A DNA stretch of 64,000 nt from a virus, in the IMG/VR virus record IMGVR_UViG_3300032046_005540, positions 62,001 to 126,000 of that record; one strand, 5' to 3'. Below are positions 54,373-63,915 of this stretch, one piece after another. Position 1 is the first letter of the stretch. Every line of letters begins with the position of its first letter. The notes beneath the pieces are model-generated. The model saw only the letters and a program-made list of their open reading frames with translations, had not been told where the DNA came from and searched no databases. A program made the position numbers and the translations under genes.

Positions 54373-55394
54373 AAATCACCCCCATCAATCACTTTTTGAA
54401 AAACATCTAAATACTGGGATTTTAAAACATTCCAAGAAAATTTATTCTCAATAATTTCTCTATTCCTTTTAGATACTTCTTTTAAATCAATGTTCATTAC
54501 AAAATTTATCTTAAAAACGAAATCATCTAAATCTGGTTCATAAACAACCTTTTCTTCACCAAAATGTGAATTATTTTTAACTTTTATAAGAAATTTTTTA
54601 TCTTCAACAACTTCATTCATTGGAGGAGCATCAGTTGTTATAACAGGAAAACCACAAGCCATTGCTTCATATATAGGAAGGCCATTTCCTTCAAAATGTG
54701 ATGGTGCTAAATAAATATCTCCTTCTTTATAAAGATCCATTATTTCAGGTTTTTCACCTACTCTTAAATCAACACCCTCAAGGCAGCCATATTTTTCAAG
54801 AGGAACTTGAGAATTTATAATTAACTTCACCTTCTCTTTATCTAACTTTTGAAAAGCTCTTAAAACTAAATCAGTACCTTTTCTTTTAAAATCTACATAA
54901 CCAGCATTATGTAATAATACTTTGTTTTCCCCTCTTTGAATAAATTTAAAATAATCTGTATCAATAGGATAAGGTAAATAATAACATTTCCATCCTTTAG
55001 ATTTTATTATATTATAACTCCACTTATTAACACAAAGCCACAAATCTACAAAATCTTTATACTTTTCAAGAATAGGTGTTCTTACACTATCTAACATAGG
55101 AATATAAACAATTTTAATTCCTTTTTCTTTTAAAATTTTTAAATAATCCCAACAAAAAGGATATTCTATTATCAAAACAACATCTAAACCAAAATTTATA
55201 AATTTTTCTAAAGCTTCTTTACTCAGATTTTCTTTTGAAGTTATTACAAAACTACATCTTAAATCATTTAAATTAGTGCCTTTTGCTTCCCATCTTATAA
55301 CAAGTTGACTATTAATTTCAAGATGTTTCCTAAAAAATTTTAACATTACTCCTAAACCAGAGTTATTAGCATATCCTATTGTGCCTATTCTCAT
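54369..55394 (-). CDS. GT4-family glycosyltransferase
   Basis: LLHNAGYVDFKRKGTDLVLRAFQKL and HFEGNGLPIYEAMACGFPVITTD contain the two landmarks of GT4 enzymes: the Gly-rich nucleotide loop and the E-x7-E element (E...E). The second Glu is in EAMACG. It transfers a sugar from a nucleotide-sugar with retention. It lies between two CgeB-like paralogues and is coupled to both by ATGA overlaps. The acceptor is unknown. Confidence 0.82.
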   Translation of the reverse strand: MRIGTIGYANNSGLGVMLKFFRKHLEINSQLVIRWEAKGTNLNDLRCSFVITSKENLSKEALEKFINFGLDVVLIIEYPFCWDYLKILKEKGIKIVYIPMLDSVRTPILEKYKDFVDLWLCVNKWSYNIIKSKGWKCYYLPYPIDTDYFKFIQRGENKVLLHNAGYVDFKRKGTDLVLRAFQKLDKEKVKLIINSQVPLEKYGCLEGVDLRVGEKPEIMDLYKEGDIYLAPSHFEGNGLPIYEAMACGFPVITTDAPPMNEVVEDKKFLIKVKNNSHFGEEKVVYEPDLDDFVFKINFVMNIDLKEVSKRNREIIENKFSWNVLKSQYLDVFQKVIDGGDF

Positions 55395-56347
55395 AATTTT
55401 AGTTTTTTCTTAATAATTGAAAGGTATCTACCAACACTTTTATCAATAGTATATTTATCAAAAATTTCTTTTTGCCCTTTTAATGCTATCTTTTCTCTCG
55501 CATCTTCGTGTTTTAAATAATAATCAATTTTCTCTAACATTTCTTCTTTAGTATGAAAAACATCAAGATGTTTTTTAAGAATAAAAAGCTCTTCAATTCC
55601 TGGAATATATTCAGTTAAAAGAAAACATCCACATCCCATAACCTGATACATTCTAACAGAAAATTGTAGGTTGTAATTTAATTCTCCTCCAGAAATCATA
55701 TTCAAACCTATTTTAGATTTCTTATAACAATCTGCTATAAATTTTCCATCATAATTAATAACACTTCCTAAAGAACTAAATCCCCATCCAACAATTATTG
55801 TTCTATATCCCTTTTTAACTATTTCTTTAAGGTATTCTTCTCTTTGTAGAGAACAAGGCGTTTTATTACCTACAAAAATAACATCATCTGCTTTTGCTAA
55901 AATATTATCTGATTTATAATAAGTATGATCAAAAAAATGAGGACTCCAAACAACTTTATCTGTATAAGGTTTTGCAATCTCAATATGCCCTTTCATTGTA
56001 GTTATAAATAAATCAATAATATCAAACGCTTCTAAAAATAAATGTTTTGAATTTTTTTGATTAAGCCAATAAGCATCTGGATGCCATATTACAATTTTTG
56101 CTCCCAAACTTTTTAAACATTTAATAATATCAAAGCCTCGATTTATTCCTCCAGTCTGAAATACAAAATCAGGTTTAAATTCTAAATAAAGAATTCTAAT
56201 TTGTTCTGCTGATTGATCAAAAAATCCAATAACAATTTCATGCCCTTGTCTTTTTAACTCTTCTACAATTCTAATACCATCCTGATATTCATTCAAACCA
56301 TTGCAAGTTTTAAAAGGAAACCTTTTTACAATCACTAATATCTTCAT
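55391..56347 (-). CDS. CgeB-like glycosyltransferase, paralogue 2
   Basis: The N-terminal half has VIVKRFPFKTCNGLNEYQDGIRIVEELKRQGHEI and ending FVFQTGG, and the C-terminal half SVRMYQVMGCGCFLLTEYIPGIEELF with KIDYYLKHEDAREKIALKGQ. It is clearly paralogous to the next upstream gene: both carry FQTG, PHYFD-like PHFFDHTYYK and MGCGCFLLTEYIP. This suggests a local duplication. Likely makes part of a repeating glycan. Function by family only. Confidence 0.78.
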   Translation of the reverse strand: MKILVIVKRFPFKTCNGLNEYQDGIRIVEELKRQGHEIVIGFFDQSAEQIRILYLEFKPDFVFQTGGINRGFDIIKCLKSLGAKIVIWHPDAYWLNQKNSKHLFLEAFDIIDLFITTMKGHIEIAKPYTDKVVWSPHFFDHTYYKSDNILAKADDVIFVGNKTPCSLQREEYLKEIVKKGYRTIIVGWGFSSLGSVINYDGKFIADCYKKSKIGLNMISGGELNYNLQFSVRMYQVMGCGCFLLTEYIPGIEELFILKKHLDVFHTKEEMLEKIDYYLKHEDAREKIALKGQKEIFDKYTIDKSVGRYLSIIKKKLKL

Positions 56348-57285
56348 AAATATACTCTCTTTTTAATTACATCTAAATATTGATTTACACGGGCATCAAT
56401 GTCATGTTTTTCCATTACCTCTTGATATCCTTGTATAGCTATTTTTTCTCTAATCTTTGGATGTTCCAAATAATAATCAATTTTTTCTATCATTTCTTCT
56501 TTAGTATGGAAAACATCGAGGTGAACTCCAGGAATAAACATTGTTTCAATATTAGGAATGTATTCAGTTAAAAGGAAACATCCACTTCCCATAACTTGAT
56601 ACACTCTAACTGAAAATTGTAAATCACAATTAAATATACCTCCAGAAACTATATTTAATCCTATTTTAGAACTTTTATATGCTTTCGCAATATGCTCTCC
56701 ATTCCAATCTGCTTTAGTTTCTTCATCATTAATAGTAAAACCATGCCCGACAACTTTTAACTTATACTTTTTCTCAAGCTCTTTTAAATATTCTTCTCTT
56801 TGAGGAGATGCTTCAGTTTTTCCTCCAATAAAACAAATGCCATTTTCTTGCTTAATATTCTTATTTGTTTTAAAAAAAGTTGAATCAAAATAGTGAGGAG
56901 CCCAAACTACCTTATCAGTATAAGATTTTGAAACTTCAACATGACCTCTCATTGTAACTAAAAACAAATCAAACACGTTAAAAGCATCTAAAAAATAAGA
57001 TCTGGAAGGTTCTCTAAATAACCAATAAGCATCAGGATACCACATTACTAATTTTGCACCTAAATCTTTTAAACTATTTTGAACTCCAAGGTTACCTTTT
57101 GAATGTCCCATTCCTGTTTGAAATACAAAATCAGGCTGAAATTTTCTATATCTTGATATATAATCTTCTATTGATTTTCCAAAAGAAGCAGTATGAGTTT
57201 CATGACCCAATCGAGATAACGACTCTTGTATTCGTATTCCATCAGAAAAAGAATTTTTAGTTTCTATGATTAACATTATTTTCAT
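56344..57285 (-). CDS. CgeB-like glycosyltransferase, paralogue 3
   Basis: The preferred start is the ATG at 57285 (313 residues), which follows AGAAGG and the FkbM-like gene stop; a longer frame enters that gene. The GT-B C-terminal half shows VRVYQVMGSGCFLLTEYIPNIETMF and KIDYYLEHPKIREKIAIQGYQ. Compared with paralogue 2 the strings PDAYW, DLFxTTMKGH/DLFLVTMRGH and VVWxPHxFD are shared. Probably a sister enzyme adding a similar sugar. Confidence 0.78.
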   Translation of the reverse strand: MKIMLIIETKNSFSDGIRIQESLSRLGHETHTASFGKSIEDYISRYRKFQPDFVFQTGMGHSKGNLGVQNSLKDLGAKLVMWYPDAYWLFREPSRSYFLDAFNVFDLFLVTMRGHVEVSKSYTDKVVWAPHYFDSTFFKTNKNIKQENGICFIGGKTEASPQREEYLKELEKKYKLKVVGHGFTINDEETKADWNGEHIAKAYKSSKIGLNIVSGGIFNCDLQFSVRVYQVMGSGCFLLTEYIPNIETMFIPGVHLDVFHTKEEMIEKIDYYLEHPKIREKIAIQGYQEVMEKHDIDARVNQYLDVIKKRVYL

Positions 57286-57287
57286 AT

Positions 57288-58034
57288 TTACATACCTTCT
57301 ACAAAAGGATCTACATCTCTCCATAAGAGTAAAATACATGGCCAATCTTTAGTTTTATTCATTAATTGTTTACTAGATCTTAAATCAATTATACCATCCT
57401 TACATATTCTACCATATGAAAAACCTAATTTTTCAACTAAATTAAAAAATTGTAATTCAGTAAAACCAGCTAATTCGTAATGACGATTACTGAGTTCACA
57501 CACCATTACTAATTTAGAACTGCGATTAATAAGATTTTGAAGTCCTTCAATTACCCCAACCTCAGCACCATCTACAACAATTTTAATAAAATCTGCTTTC
57601 TCAACATTTTGTAAAATATCATCTCCAACAGCTACTTCTAAATCTAATTCTTTTTTATTTTTATAATAAGAAACTCCAGTCTTATTATGTAATCCAAAAT
57701 TAAAAGGTTTAATATTTTTATATAATTCTGAATTCTTTACAAGAACCTCATAAGTACCGAAAAATGGTTCAAAAGCATAAATAATTCCTGTTTCTCCTAT
57801 TTTTTGAGAAGCCATTACAGAATATATTCCTACATTTGCACCAACATCAATACAAGTCATTCCTGGTTTTAAATATTTACCTACAACATCAAGTTTTTCA
57901 TTTTCATAAGTACCTAACTTAATACATTTGCTAACAAAATAATCACTACCCACTCTAACTTTTTCATCTTTTTTGGCTTCATCATCTTTATCAAGAAGCC
58001 ACATTTTTCCTACAAAAGTATCAACTAATTCCAT
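57288..58034 (-). CDS. FkbM-family SAM methyltransferase
   Basis: The preferred start is the ATG at 58034 (AAGGAG site, 248 residues). TCIDVGANVGIYSVMASQKIG is the SAM-binding motif I, and ADFIKIVVDGAEVGVIEGL (FkbM-typical IKIDVEG variant) follows. FkbM enzymes O-methylate sugars or other hydroxyls. It lies between a CgeB-like glycosyltransferase gene and two related class I methyltransferases, so it probably decorates the same glycan. The frame overlaps nothing important. Confidence 0.83.
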   Translation of the reverse strand: MELVDTFVGKMWLLDKDDEAKKDEKVRVGSDYFVSKCIKLGTYENEKLDVVGKYLKPGMTCIDVGANVGIYSVMASQKIGETGIIYAFEPFFGTYEVLVKNSELYKNIKPFNFGLHNKTGVSYYKNKKELDLEVAVGDDILQNVEKADFIKIVVDGAEVGVIEGLQNLINRSSKLVMVCELSNRHYELAGFTELQFFNLVEKLGFSYGRICKDGIIDLRSSKQLMNKTKDWPCILLLWRDVDPFVEGM

Positions 58035-58045
58035 TATTATTCTCC

Positions 58046-58786
58046 TTACGGTTTTTGTAAAACTACTCCTACAGGCATGCATCTCGACACATACATTGGA
58101 TATGTTTTACAAAATTTTGAAAAAAGAGTATCAAAATTATCAAAATTATCTTTATCATTTAATAATTTTAAACCAGTATCTTCAATTAATTCTTTAATTT
58201 TGTCTGGAGTATAACATGTAATAATTGGATCCGCAGGACTTCCATACCATGTCTTAAACTCTTTGTAAGCTTCTAAAGTAAAAACAATTCTACCCCCAGG
58301 TTTTAAAATTCTATCTAATTCTTTAAATATAATTTTTGCATCTTCTATTGGATTATGCTCTAAAGAACTACAAGAAACAATATGATCAAAAAAATTACTT
58401 TCAAAATTTGTACATTTTAAATTTTGACAAGAAAATCTCAGGTCTACATCAAATTGTTTTTCTTTTTCTTTTGACCACTCTTCAATATGACTACCTCTTC
58501 TATCTACAGTATATAATTCATAACGTTTTGCTAAAAAAATTTGAAAAACTCCTCTACCACATCCAGCATCCAAAATTTTATCTTTTGGAAGAAATGCAGC
58601 CTCTGGTATTGCTTTTACTGGAAGATGCCAGTATATCCAAGGATAGTCTAACATATATTGGCTTATAGCAAGGCTTTCTTCAGCTTCTTTAATGCTATGG
58701 CTTGTTCTACATATTTCAATCAATTCCTCATTTACTCTTTGATATTCAAATGTATTTTTCAAATCAATATCTAATAATTCTATCAT
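58046..58786 (-). CDS. Class I SAM methyltransferase, paralogue A
   Basis: KILDAGCGRGVFQIFLAKRY is motif I. HIVSCSSLEHNPIEDAKIIFKELDRILKPGGRIVFTLEAYKEF shows motif IV and the post-motif of UbiE/Methyltransf_11-type enzymes. The C-terminal part has DPIITCYTPDKIKELI and a Cys near the end (SRCMPVGVVL). Together with its upstream neighbour (58804-59526) it forms a diverged pair sharing SSLEHN and PIITCYT. The substrate is probably a sugar or lipid-linked glycan (inference). Confidence 0.82.
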   Translation of the reverse strand: MIELLDIDLKNTFEYQRVNEELIEICRTSHSIKEAEESLAISQYMLDYPWIYWHLPVKAIPEAAFLPKDKILDAGCGRGVFQIFLAKRYELYTVDRRGSHIEEWSKEKEKQFDVDLRFSCQNLKCTNFESNFFDHIVSCSSLEHNPIEDAKIIFKELDRILKPGGRIVFTLEAYKEFKTWYGSPADPIITCYTPDKIKELIEDTGLKLLNDKDNFDNFDTLFSKFCKTYPMYVSRCMPVGVVLQKP

Positions 58787-58803
58787 TATTTTACTCCTCT
58801 TAT

Positions 58804-59526
58804 TTATTTTGTTTTTGAAAAAATTACTCCTAAAGGAATAAATTCCCTACTTTTACATACCGAATATTCATTAAATATATCTACAATAATTTCTTCAATT
58901 TGATTAAAATTATTACCAGAATTAAACAAATATAAATTTGTATTTTCAATTAATTCTTTTATTTCTTTTTCAGTATAACAAGTTATAATAGGATCTCTAA
59001 CAGATGGATAAATAACTTTAAATTTTTTCCAAGCAACCAAAGTAAAAATAATTAATCCCCCAGGCTTCAAAATTCTATCCATTTCTTTAAATATTAATTT
59101 AACATCCTCAAAAGAATTATGTTCTAATGAACTACATGAAACTATATAATCAAAAAAATTATCTTCATAATTAGTATTTTTTAAATTTTCTTCTTTAAAA
59201 TTAATTTTTATATTAAATTGTTTTTCTCTTTTTACTATCCAAGAATTATAGATTTCTTTTCTCTTATCACAATTATAAACTTCTGCTCCTTCCAAAGCTA
59301 AATATAATTGAAGCGTTCCTATTCCTCCTCCAGCATCCAAAATTCTCTTTCCTGAAATTTCTGGTAAATGAATTATAATCCAAGGATAATCAAGCATATA
59401 TGATGATATTGCTAATCCTTTTTTACCTTGCAATTTAGTTACTTGTGTATAAATATTAAGTAATTTTTTACTTATTTCTTGATATTCTTTTCTATTTTTA
59501 ATGTTAGAGTTTAATAACTCAATCAT
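58804..59526 (-). CDS. Class I SAM methyltransferase, paralogue B
   Basis: RILDAGGGIGTLQLYLALEGA is motif I and YIVSCSSLEHNSFEDVKLIFKEMDRILKPGGLIIFTLVAWKKF follows, with DPIITCYTEKEIKELI near the end. The same strings as in the neighbouring gene show duplication. The first 50 residues (IKNRKEYQEISKKLLNIYTQ) also align. The product is of unknown specificity within a glycan-type gene block. Confidence 0.82.
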   Translation of the reverse strand: MIELLNSNIKNRKEYQEISKKLLNIYTQVTKLQGKKGLAISSYMLDYPWIIIHLPEISGKRILDAGGGIGTLQLYLALEGAEVYNCDKRKEIYNSWIVKREKQFNIKINFKEENLKNTNYEDNFFDYIVSCSSLEHNSFEDVKLIFKEMDRILKPGGLIIFTLVAWKKFKVIYPSVRDPIITCYTEKEIKELIENTNLYLFNSGNNFNQIEEIIVDIFNEYSVCKSREFIPLGVIFSKTK

Positions 59527-60770
59527 TATTCTCCTCCATATACTTTATTTACAATTTCAATCAAATTTTCCGAAACATAATCAATTTCAGACATTGTTAT
59601 TTCTGTTGCAGTAGGGATATAAAATCCTGTTTCCATATATTCTTCAGCTTTTGGATATCTTTGTCCTTTAAATTTTTCATAATAAACTGGCTGAAGATGC
59701 ATTGGAACAAAAAAAGGTCTTGTTTGAATTCCTTTATCCGCTAACATCTTTCTTACTAAATTTTTCTTTCTACCATCTCTAGGAGATAAAATCACCTCAA
59801 ACATCCAACAAACTGGACATACATCTGACTCTGGAGGATAGTTTGGTATTACTATGTGCTTTTCTCCTTGAAAATTTCTAATATATGAATTCCTTGTTAT
59901 CTTCCTTCTCTCTATTATTTCATCTAATCTTACTAATTGAGCCCTTCCCAAAGCTGCCTGAAGAGCAGTTAATCTATAATTAAATCCAACAAGTCTATGA
60001 TAATAATGTCTTTCAGAACCAAAAGCATGATTTATTAAAGTTCTAACACGATTAGCAACATCAGCATCATTTGTTGTAATCATTCCTCCTTCCCCGCATG
60101 AGACTAATTTCGATGCGTGTAAAGAATATGCAGCAATATCTCCTATTCCTCCAACTATCTTACCTTTATAAGATGCGCAATGACCTTCAGCAGCATCTTC
60201 AACTACAAGGAGATTATAGTTATTTGCAATTTCTAAGATTTTTTCCATCTTACAAGGATACCCAGAAATATGAACTGGAATAATTGCTTTTGTTTTTTTA
60301 GTAACTTTATTTTCAATTTTATTCACATCAATATTTAAATGTTCATCAGCATCTACTAAAACTGGAGTAGCTCCACAATAAATTACTGTTGCAATAGTAG
60401 CTATAAAAGTATAAGCTGGAATAATAACTTCATCTCCAAGTCCTATACCAAAAGTTGTTAATGCTAAATGTAAAGCGCTAGTTCCATTAGAACAAGCTAC
60501 TGCATAATTAACGTCCATCTTATCAGCAAATTCTTTTTCAAACTTTTTCACTTCTGGCCCTATGGAAGAAATCCATCCAGACTCTACTACATCATAAATG
60601 TATTTCTTTTCCAAACTACCAATAAAAGGTTCACAAACATAAATTTTAGCTTTCCCCATTGGTCTTTTATCTTTCAAAATTTCTTTAACTTCAGGTTCAA
60701 TATCTGGAAAAACTAATCCAAGTTCTTTTTCAAATTCCATAGAAGCTTTTTCAGGCAATTTTAAAAGCAT
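59526..60770 (-). CDS. DegT/DnrJ/EryC1-type PLP aminotransferase
   Basis: The preferred start is the ATG at 60770 after AAAGGA (414 residues); a frame 11 codons longer overlaps the previous gene. ACSNGTSALHLAL binds PLP, VEDAAEGHCA is the conserved D...H segment and SLHASKLVSCGEGGM carries the PLP lysine (about K221). These aminate keto-sugars attached to nucleotides, giving amino sugars. It probably supplies a sugar for the adjacent glycosyltransferases. An extra 40 N-terminal residues precede the normal start of the fold. Confidence 0.9.
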   Translation of the reverse strand: MLLKLPEKASMEFEKELGLVFPDIEPEVKEILKDKRPMGKAKIYVCEPFIGSLEKKYIYDVVESGWISSIGPEVKKFEKEFADKMDVNYAVACSNGTSALHLALTTFGIGLGDEVIIPAYTFIATIATVIYCGATPVLVDADEHLNIDVNKIENKVTKKTKAIIPVHISGYPCKMEKILEIANNYNLLVVEDAAEGHCASYKGKIVGGIGDIAAYSLHASKLVSCGEGGMITTNDADVANRVRTLINHAFGSERHYYHRLVGFNYRLTALQAALGRAQLVRLDEIIERRKITRNSYIRNFQGEKHIVIPNYPPESDVCPVCWMFEVILSPRDGRKKNLVRKMLADKGIQTRPFFVPMHLQPVYYEKFKGQRYPKAEEYMETGFYIPTATEITMSEIDYVSENLIEIVNKVYGGE

Positions 60771-60783
60771 TTTTTCTTTCCTT

Positions 60784-61287
60784 TTATTTAATAGCCACAA
60801 CACAAATATTAGTTTGAGAACAATGCCGACTATAAGGGGGTTTATTAATTTGTTTTATATTTTTAAATCCCGCTTCTGTCATAAACATAGAAAGATATTC
60901 AAAATCAAATGCTATGTATTTACGCATTCCTTCTTCATCCTTTCCAAAGAACCCCTGAACTAATCTTCCCATTGGAAGTATTCCATCAATAACTGGAATT
61001 TTTCCAGCAAGATATTGTTGCATAATAGGAACCATATTATCTACTTCTATAATAATTTGACTTCCAGGTTTTAAAACACGATACCAATTTTTTAAAGCAA
61101 TTGACACATTACTTCTTGAAAAAGTATGTAAACAATGAGATGCATAAATAAAATCCACAGAATTATTTTCAAAAGATTTCAAATAAATAATATCTTCAAT
61201 CTGAACACCTTCAAAAGGGACAAGGTCAATGTTTATAAACCCAGGAAGAATTGTTTTATGACAACCAAGATTTAGTTTTATTTCCAT
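60784..61287 (-). CDS. Short class I SAM methyltransferase-like protein, 167 aa
   Basis: It opens KLNLGCHKTILPGFINIDLV, the truncated motif I typical of small methyltransferases that start directly with a G-C variant. DFIYASHCLHTFSRSNVSIALKNWYRVLKPGSQIIIEV is the motif IV/VI region. The end (RHCSQTNICVVAIK) is Cys-rich. The family handles sugars or small molecules. It lies directly upstream of the aminotransferase gene. Confidence 0.78.
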   Translation of the reverse strand: MEIKLNLGCHKTILPGFINIDLVPFEGVQIEDIIYLKSFENNSVDFIYASHCLHTFSRSNVSIALKNWYRVLKPGSQIIIEVDNMVPIMQQYLAGKIPVIDGILPMGRLVQGFFGKDEEGMRKYIAFDFEYLSMFMTEAGFKNIKQINKPPYSRHCSQTNICVVAIK

Positions 61288-61299
61288 TCTTTTTTTTCT

Positions 61300-61884
61300 T
61301 TAAATATTAATTTCAATCAAAAAAGCACGTTTTCCAGTTGGAATATCTATTTTCTTTGCTATTATACGTTTAATTTTATAAGGCTTATTAATAAATTCAA
61401 AATCTTTTTCTAAGAAAAAGTGTTTATGATCTGGGCTCCAAAAACTGCCCAAAACTAGAGTAGTTAAAACAACTTTATGTTTAGCTAATTTTATCATATT
61501 AAAAATAGCCTTTTTATAATCCACAATATGTTCAACAACCTCAAGGGCAACCACAACATCATACGATTTTGATAAATTAACATTAAGTATATCTTGAAGA
61601 TAAAAAGTATAATCATAATTTTTCTCTTTACAAACTTCCTTCATTGTTACTAAATCATCTTCTTTAATATCCAACATTTCAACTTTTTTCCCTCGACTTA
61701 ATAAATATAAAGAAAAATCTCAAAGTCCTGGGCCAACCTCTAAAAAAGTATCAAATGGATTTATAATTTCAAGAACTCTTTGATGTAATTCACTTAAAGG
61801 GGCTTGTCCATATTCATCCCACCCTTCTTCAAAAGGTTTTTCTAACATTGCATATAAACAATCTTTAGTAGAATATTTTATCAT
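61300..61884 (-). pseudogene. Class I methyltransferase gene interrupted by an in-frame TGA
   Basis: From the ATG at 61884, which overlaps the stop of the upstream glycosyltransferase as ATGA, the frame encodes MIKYSTKDCL...DTFLEVGPGL, meets TGA at 61720-61722 (codon 55) and continues in the same frame as DFSLYLLSRGKKVEMLDI, VVVALEVVEHIVDYK and further methyltransferase sequence. The stop falls within SAM motif I (E-V-G-P-G-x-G), where Gly (GGA) is expected, so one base change would restore it. Either the gene is dead, or TGA is read through, or it is a sequencing error. A shorter frame from 61677 is open but lacks the motif. Confidence 0.78.
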
Positions 61885-62939
61885 TTTATAATCTTTTCTA
61901 AAATAGTAAGAATTTGTTGAGCTACTACATTAGGGGCAGCATTATTTTTTATCCATTCGTGTCCTTCTGTAGCAAAGGCTACCGCCTCTTCGTAGTTACT
62001 ATAAATCCACTTTATCTTATCCCCCATTGCTTGCCAATATCCTGGTTCTATATAATATGAATATGATCCTTCAGTAACTCTTTGAACAGGATAATCAAAT
62101 ATAATTGAAGGTTTCTTACAATATAATGCTTCTGTCGAAGGAGTACCAGCAGCAGTGTCCCACATTTGAGTAAAAATATGAAGTTTACATTTCTTCATCA
62201 ATTCTGCTTTTTTCTTATCCTGAATATATCCTAAAAACTCCACATCTGCTCCTAAATCTTTTGTAAGTTTTTCTAATTCTCCTCTTAAACCCCCATCAGA
62301 AGCAATTACTAACTTCTTACCCGCGTAATGGCAAGCTCTAATTGCAAGATCAACTCTTTTCATAGGAGCTAATCTACTAACCATAAAAATAAAATTTTCT
62401 GTTTCTTGCCCAGGAATTAAATCAAAAAGTTCTATATCCGTTGGATAAAAATTACAAAAACAATCCTTTCTTCCAATTAATTTTTTAACCTGTTCTGGAA
62501 TAACTGGATTTATTCCAGTTAAATAATTAATTTTTTTATAAGCTTCTAAAAAAGGTCTTTGAATTATACAAAGGCGTTGATATTCTTGAGGAGAAATATA
62601 TTCTAAATTTGAGCCTTCAGCAATATCAAGAATTTGTTGTAAAGCAGGAATTTTATATCTTTCTTGGTATTTAAAAGTTTCTATAGAACTTCCTTGCTGA
62701 GTTCCAAAAATTACATTAAACTTTTCGCTTTGCCAAATATTTTCAAATTCACTCCAAGTATAAAAACGAATATTATTTTTAGTAAATTCATCATCATTAG
62801 TTCTATCCGAAACAGCATTGCTATACTGCGGATTAATGAAAACAACATTATGCCCTTGTTTTGAAAAATAAATTGAATACTTGTTTAACTGTACAATATT
62901 CCCTGATGAAATTACTAATATTTTCATTTTATTTTCCAT
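61881..62939 (-). CDS. GT4-family glycosyltransferase
   Basis: FIFMVSRLAPMKRVDLAIRACHYAGKKLVIASDG and LHIFTQMWDTAAGTPSTEALYCKKPSIIFD show the two GT-B half domains of GT4 enzymes, with the E-x-like donor loop (PSTEAL). The N-terminal half has KILVISSGNIVQLNKYSIYFSKQGHNVVFI. It is the head of the block after a partial enzyme at the window edge. The substrate sugar is unknown. Its stop is coupled to the damaged methyltransferase gene. Confidence 0.82.
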   Translation of the reverse strand: MENKMKILVISSGNIVQLNKYSIYFSKQGHNVVFINPQYSNAVSDRTNDDEFTKNNIRFYTWSEFENIWQSEKFNVIFGTQQGSSIETFKYQERYKIPALQQILDIAEGSNLEYISPQEYQRLCIIQRPFLEAYKKINYLTGINPVIPEQVKKLIGRKDCFCNFYPTDIELFDLIPGQETENFIFMVSRLAPMKRVDLAIRACHYAGKKLVIASDGGLRGELEKLTKDLGADVEFLGYIQDKKKAELMKKCKLHIFTQMWDTAAGTPSTEALYCKKPSIIFDYPVQRVTEGSYSYYIEPGYWQAMGDKIKWIYSNYEEAVAFATEGHEWIKNNAAPNVVAQQILTILEKIIK

Positions 62940-63915
62940 TCAACACCTCTTCATAAACTTTAGAATATTGTCTACCAATTGTTTCATATGAAAAATATTT
63001 TTCAATCCATTTTCTAGCTCTATTTTCAAGATCATATGAAAAATCATAATCTTTAATAATTTTTATAAGATCATTTCCAAGAGTTTCCTCAGATGAACTT
63101 AATACAGGAATATGTTCCCCAATTTTTCCATCAGAAAGTTCCATACACCTTTTTTCACTAACATAAGTAACTACAGGAATTCTCATAGCCATTGCCTCAA
63201 GACTAGACCTGCCAATATAACCAACAATCTTACTAATCTTAATTCCATGATAATAACAACTTGAAGTGCTAAGACGCTCCAAAAATTCCTTATGAGAAAT
63301 TGCTTTAGATGCATTATCCCAACATATTTCTTTTTTTCCTAAAATATGTTTTTCAAATAACTCTCTATCTTCTTGGGAAGTTCTAAATGCAAATCCAAAA
63401 TAAGTCGTAATTTTACCAGTCATTTTTATATAGCTTGGAATCAAAGATTTTGTATCTACAGCATGAGGAATAAATGTAGAATCTATTCCATCTTTAAATC
63501 TTAACATAGGATTTTGAACAACCAATTTCCATCCTTTAGATTTCATAATTGGATTTAATACTTTATGATCGTTTCTATATTCTGTTCCAGTCATTGTAAC
63601 TACAATTGGTTTGTCTAAAGGAATTTCAATTCCTGACCAATCAGAATTTGTAGGAATATTATTCCACACATTAATAATATCAGCACTTCTTATTAAATCC
63701 ATAACCAAATCATAATTTTCAAGTTTATTAGCAACTGCTCCAGGATGAGAATAACAATGGCATGGAATTATAATATCATGAGGAAAATCCCAAGGATGCT
63801 TACTAAGAGAGATATGCCTTGTATAGAACTCCTCAGAAACTGAATTTACTGCTTTTGAAACTTGACAACCAGATCCCGCATAATCACTTTGACATAAAAT
63901 TACAACATTTTTCAT
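62929..63915 (-). CDS. Glycosyltransferase-like protein, GT-B fold
   Basis: VVILCQSDYAGSGCQVSKAVNS begins a Rossmann-type half, and GYIGRSSLEAMAMRIPVVTYVSEKRCMEL with LENRARKWIEKYFSYETIGRQYSKVYEEV forms a GT-B C-terminal half. It overlaps the next glycosyltransferase by 11 bases. Family specificity unclear; a Glu-x-(A)-M-A pattern suggests GT4. It likely adds a sugar to the same glycan as its neighbours. Confidence 0.75.
   Translation of the reverse strand: MKNVVILCQSDYAGSGCQVSKAVNSVSEEFYTRHISLSKHPWDFPHDIIIPCHCYSHPGAVANKLENYDLVMDLIRSADIINVWNNIPTNSDWSGIEIPLDKPIVVTMTGTEYRNDHKVLNPIMKSKGWKLVVQNPMLRFKDGIDSTFIPHAVDTKSLIPSYIKMTGKITTYFGFAFRTSQEDRELFEKHILGKKEICWDNASKAISHKEFLERLSTSSCYYHGIKISKIVGYIGRSSLEAMAMRIPVVTYVSEKRCMELSDGKIGEHIPVLSSSEETLGNDLIKIIKDYDFSYDLENRARKWIEKYFSYETIGRQYSKVYEEVLNGK

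Noticed and set aside
61300-61884. Alternative genetic code with TGA as Gly or Trp
   Set aside because: Only this gene has an internal TGA. The other genes are intact with the standard code and many end in TGA, often as ATGA overlaps.
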